This document shows positions 42,895-44,356 of a DNA stretch of 44,356 nt, in pieces. The position numbers were made by a program, and so were the translations under genes. The stretch is taken from the NCBI GenBank assembly GCA_947166515.1, contig CAMVEM010000004.1:1-44356 (forward strand). The letters are read 5' to 3'. Under the pieces are notes generated by a model. It was not told the DNA's origin, did no database searches, and saw only the letters and a program-made list of their open reading frames with translations. Numbering within the stretch: the stretch's first letter is position 1; every line of letters starts with the position of its first letter. The stretch is from an uncultured Clostridia bacterium. Lineage in GTDB: Bacteria > Bacillota > Clostridia > Oscillospirales > Ruminococcaceae.

Positions 42895-44356
42895 ATGAGA
42901 AAGATCAAAAAGGGACTTATCTACACGAATGATAAGTGTATCGGCTGCAATAAGTGCATCCGCGCGTGCAGCTGCATAGGCGCTTGTGTATCGACCGAGC
43001 CTGATGAAAACGGTAATTCAAGGATAGAGGTTGACGGAAGCCTCTGCGTTTCGTGCGGAGCCTGCTTTGATGTCTGTGAGCATAATGCCCGTGTTTTCAG
43101 GGACGATACCGAGCGTTTCTTTGAAGATCTGAAAAACGGCGAAAAGATATCATTGATTATCGCACCGGCATTCCCGGCAAACTATCCCGATACTTACGCA
43201 AAGATACTCGGCGGACTGAAAGCTCTCGGCGTGAATCGTATGATAAGCGTATCGTTCGGCGCGGATATAACCACATGGGGCTATATAAACTACATAAAGC
43301 GGCACGGTTTTACCGGCGGCATTTCACAGCCCTGTCCCGCAGTCGTCGGCTATATCGAGAGATATATGCCGGAGCTCATACCGAAGCTTTTCCCGGTTCA
43401 GAGCCCGCTTATGTGCGCGGCGACCTACGCGAGAAATGAGCTCGGCATTACGGACAAGTTCGCATTCATAAGCCCTTGTATCGCAAAGAAAATGGAGATA
43501 GATGACCCGAACACTCATGGACTTGTAAGCTATAATGTTACCTTCGCTCATCTGATCGAGTATTTCGAGAAATACGATCTTTACGGCGAGCCATGCAGGG
43601 ACGAGGTCGAATACGGTCTCGGCTCGATATATCCCATGCCCGGAGGCCTGAAAGAAAACGCCCTGTGGCTTCTCGGCGAGGACGAGTTCATTCGTCAGGT
43701 CGAGGGTGAAAAGAGGCTGTATCATTATTTCCAGCAGAACAAAGACCGCCTGCGTGACGGCAAGACACCCTTCCTGTTCGTGGACGCGCTCAACTGCGAA
43801 AAGGGGTGCATATGCGGCACGGGCACGGAGCTTTCGCTGTCCGCGACCGATAATGCGCTGTACAACCTTCACGATATAAAGGAAGCCGTCAAGAAGAACA
43901 CCGCGGGCAGCGCGTGGTCGAAGCACGCGACTCCGGAGGAAAGACTCGCGAGCCTCAATGAGCAGTTCGCGAATCTGAAACTCGAAGACTATCTTCGCTC
44001 CTACACAGACAGATCGGAGCAGGTCGTCCTGCGCATACCCGATCCCGAGGAGCTGGAGATGATATTCCTCGAAATGAACAAGACGACCGCGGAATCGCGC
44101 CATATCAACTGCTCATGCTGCGGCTATGACAGCTGCAAGGAAATGGCGATAGCGATACACAATGGCTTTAACCACAAGGACAACTGCATACACTATCTGA
44201 AAGATATGTTCGTGCTGAAAGCGGCCGAGACCGATTCCATGACCGGTCTGCCCAACGCTTCCGGCTTCAGGACTTACGTGAACCGTCTGAGATCCACGGG
44301 AACGCTGAAATTGTACAACGCGTTCTATCTCAATATCAGAAACTTTGGGCTCATAA
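42895..44356 (+). CDS. Ferredoxin/[FeFe]-hydrogenase-like/Fes/GGDEF sensor protein, 3' end missing
   Basis: 487 codons, still open at the window end. GGAGG lies 9 bases before the ATG. Two [4Fe-4S] motifs: CIGCNKCIRAC (15-25) and CVSCGACFDVC (51-61). A hydrogenase large-subunit-like domain (about 80-320) keeps cysteines at the H-cluster positions: Cys147 in SQPCPAVV, FISPCIAKKME, and LNCEKGCICGTG. A Fes-type iron-sulfur domain follows (about 400-435, CSCCGYDSC…C), and then DSMTGLPNASGF, the start of a GGDEF diguanylate cyclase. It looks like a sensory hydrogenase of the HydS kind, turning redox or H2 state into cyclic-di-GMP. Only the first part of the GGDEF domain is visible, so its activity is unknown. 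Confidence 0.85.
   Translation, partial: MRKIKKGLIYTNDKCIGCNKCIRACSCIGACVSTEPDENGNSRIEVDGSLCVSCGACFDVCEHNARVFRDDTERFFEDLKNGEKISLIIAPAFPANYPDTYAKILGGLKALGVNRMISVSFGADITTWGYINYIKRHGFTGGISQPCPAVVGYIERYMPELIPKLFPVQSPLMCAATYARNELGITDKFAFISPCIAKKMEIDDPNTHGLVSYNVTFAHLIEYFEKYDLYGEPCRDEVEYGLGSIYPMPGGLKENALWLLGEDEFIRQVEGEKRLYHYFQQNKDRLRDGKTPFLFVDALNCEKGCICGTGTELSLSATDNALYNLHDIKEAVKKNTAGSAWSKHATPEERLASLNEQFANLKLEDYLRSYTDRSEQVVLRIPDPEELEMIFLEMNKTTAESRHINCSCCGYDSCKEMAIAIHNGFNHKDNCIHYLKDMFVLKAAETDSMTGLPNASGFRTYVNRLRSTGTLKLYNAFYLNIRNFGLI

Noticed and set aside
43324-44103. Open frame of 259 codons on the minus strand
   Set aside because: Antisense to the hydrogenase-like gene, whose iron-sulfur motifs are unmistakable on the plus strand.

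Overview
The window looks like chromosome of a Gram-positive anaerobe of the Clostridia, most probably an Oscillospiraceae/Ruminococcaceae-type gut bacterium. This is inferred from the moderate GC content, strong AGGAGG-type ribosome sites, consensus sigma-A promoters, lipoproteins without an outer-membrane apparatus, a CstA carrier, an NPKTG-ended surface-protein relic, a [FeFe]-hydrogenase-like sensor and homopolymer frameshifts in decaying genes. No rRNA, tRNA, CRISPR array, transposase or integrase was seen.

Left part (1-13,586, all + strand): a membrane histidine-kinase-like protein whose phosphoacceptor His is replaced by Asp; a two-domain GH3 (NagZ-type) lipoprotein; a STAS-kinase fusion; a CstA-type carrier; a polar amino-acid ABC importer with serial fused binding domains; its ATPase, which carries an RsbW-like ATPase tail; a MATE exporter; a small lipoprotein; and a stretch of gene debris. 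STAS and RsbW-like modules near one importer suggest that transport is tied to partner-switching signalling.

Middle (13,698-17,093): a small unknown gene, a Sel1-like repeat protein, and a large minus-strand protein ending in a GNAT acetyltransferase domain.

The most striking part is 17,493-37,728. A plus-strand block encodes a vWA protein, a PP2C phosphatase and a membrane kinase with three repeated outside domains. Two membrane proteins with one shared N-terminal helical domain follow; one displays leucine-rich repeats, the other MORN repeats. Meeting it tail to tail is a long minus-strand operon with its own consensus promoter: an FtsK/EssC-like ATPase, four small helical proteins in two paralogous pairs (WXG100-like in size and layout), two membrane coiled-coil proteins with a common C-terminal domain, a second kinase (zinc ribbon plus FHA-like tail), a second vWA protein, a second PP2C, and two more copies of the shared helical domain. 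I read this as one system. Two kinase/phosphatase/vWA triads (the TerY-P type) would control a type VII secretion-like motor and a set of adaptor-linked surface proteins. Parts are recognisable families; the combination and several domains look undescribed.

Right part (37,916-44,356): a secreted cysteine-peptidase-like protein with SH3b domains (minus strand); a long regulatory gap with a good promoter and two perfect hairpins; an ADP-ribosylglycohydrolase pseudogene with three frameshifts; a membrane-anchored type-B carboxylesterase; and, cut by the window end, a two-[4Fe-4S] ferredoxin/[FeFe]-hydrogenase-like/Fes/GGDEF sensor protein.
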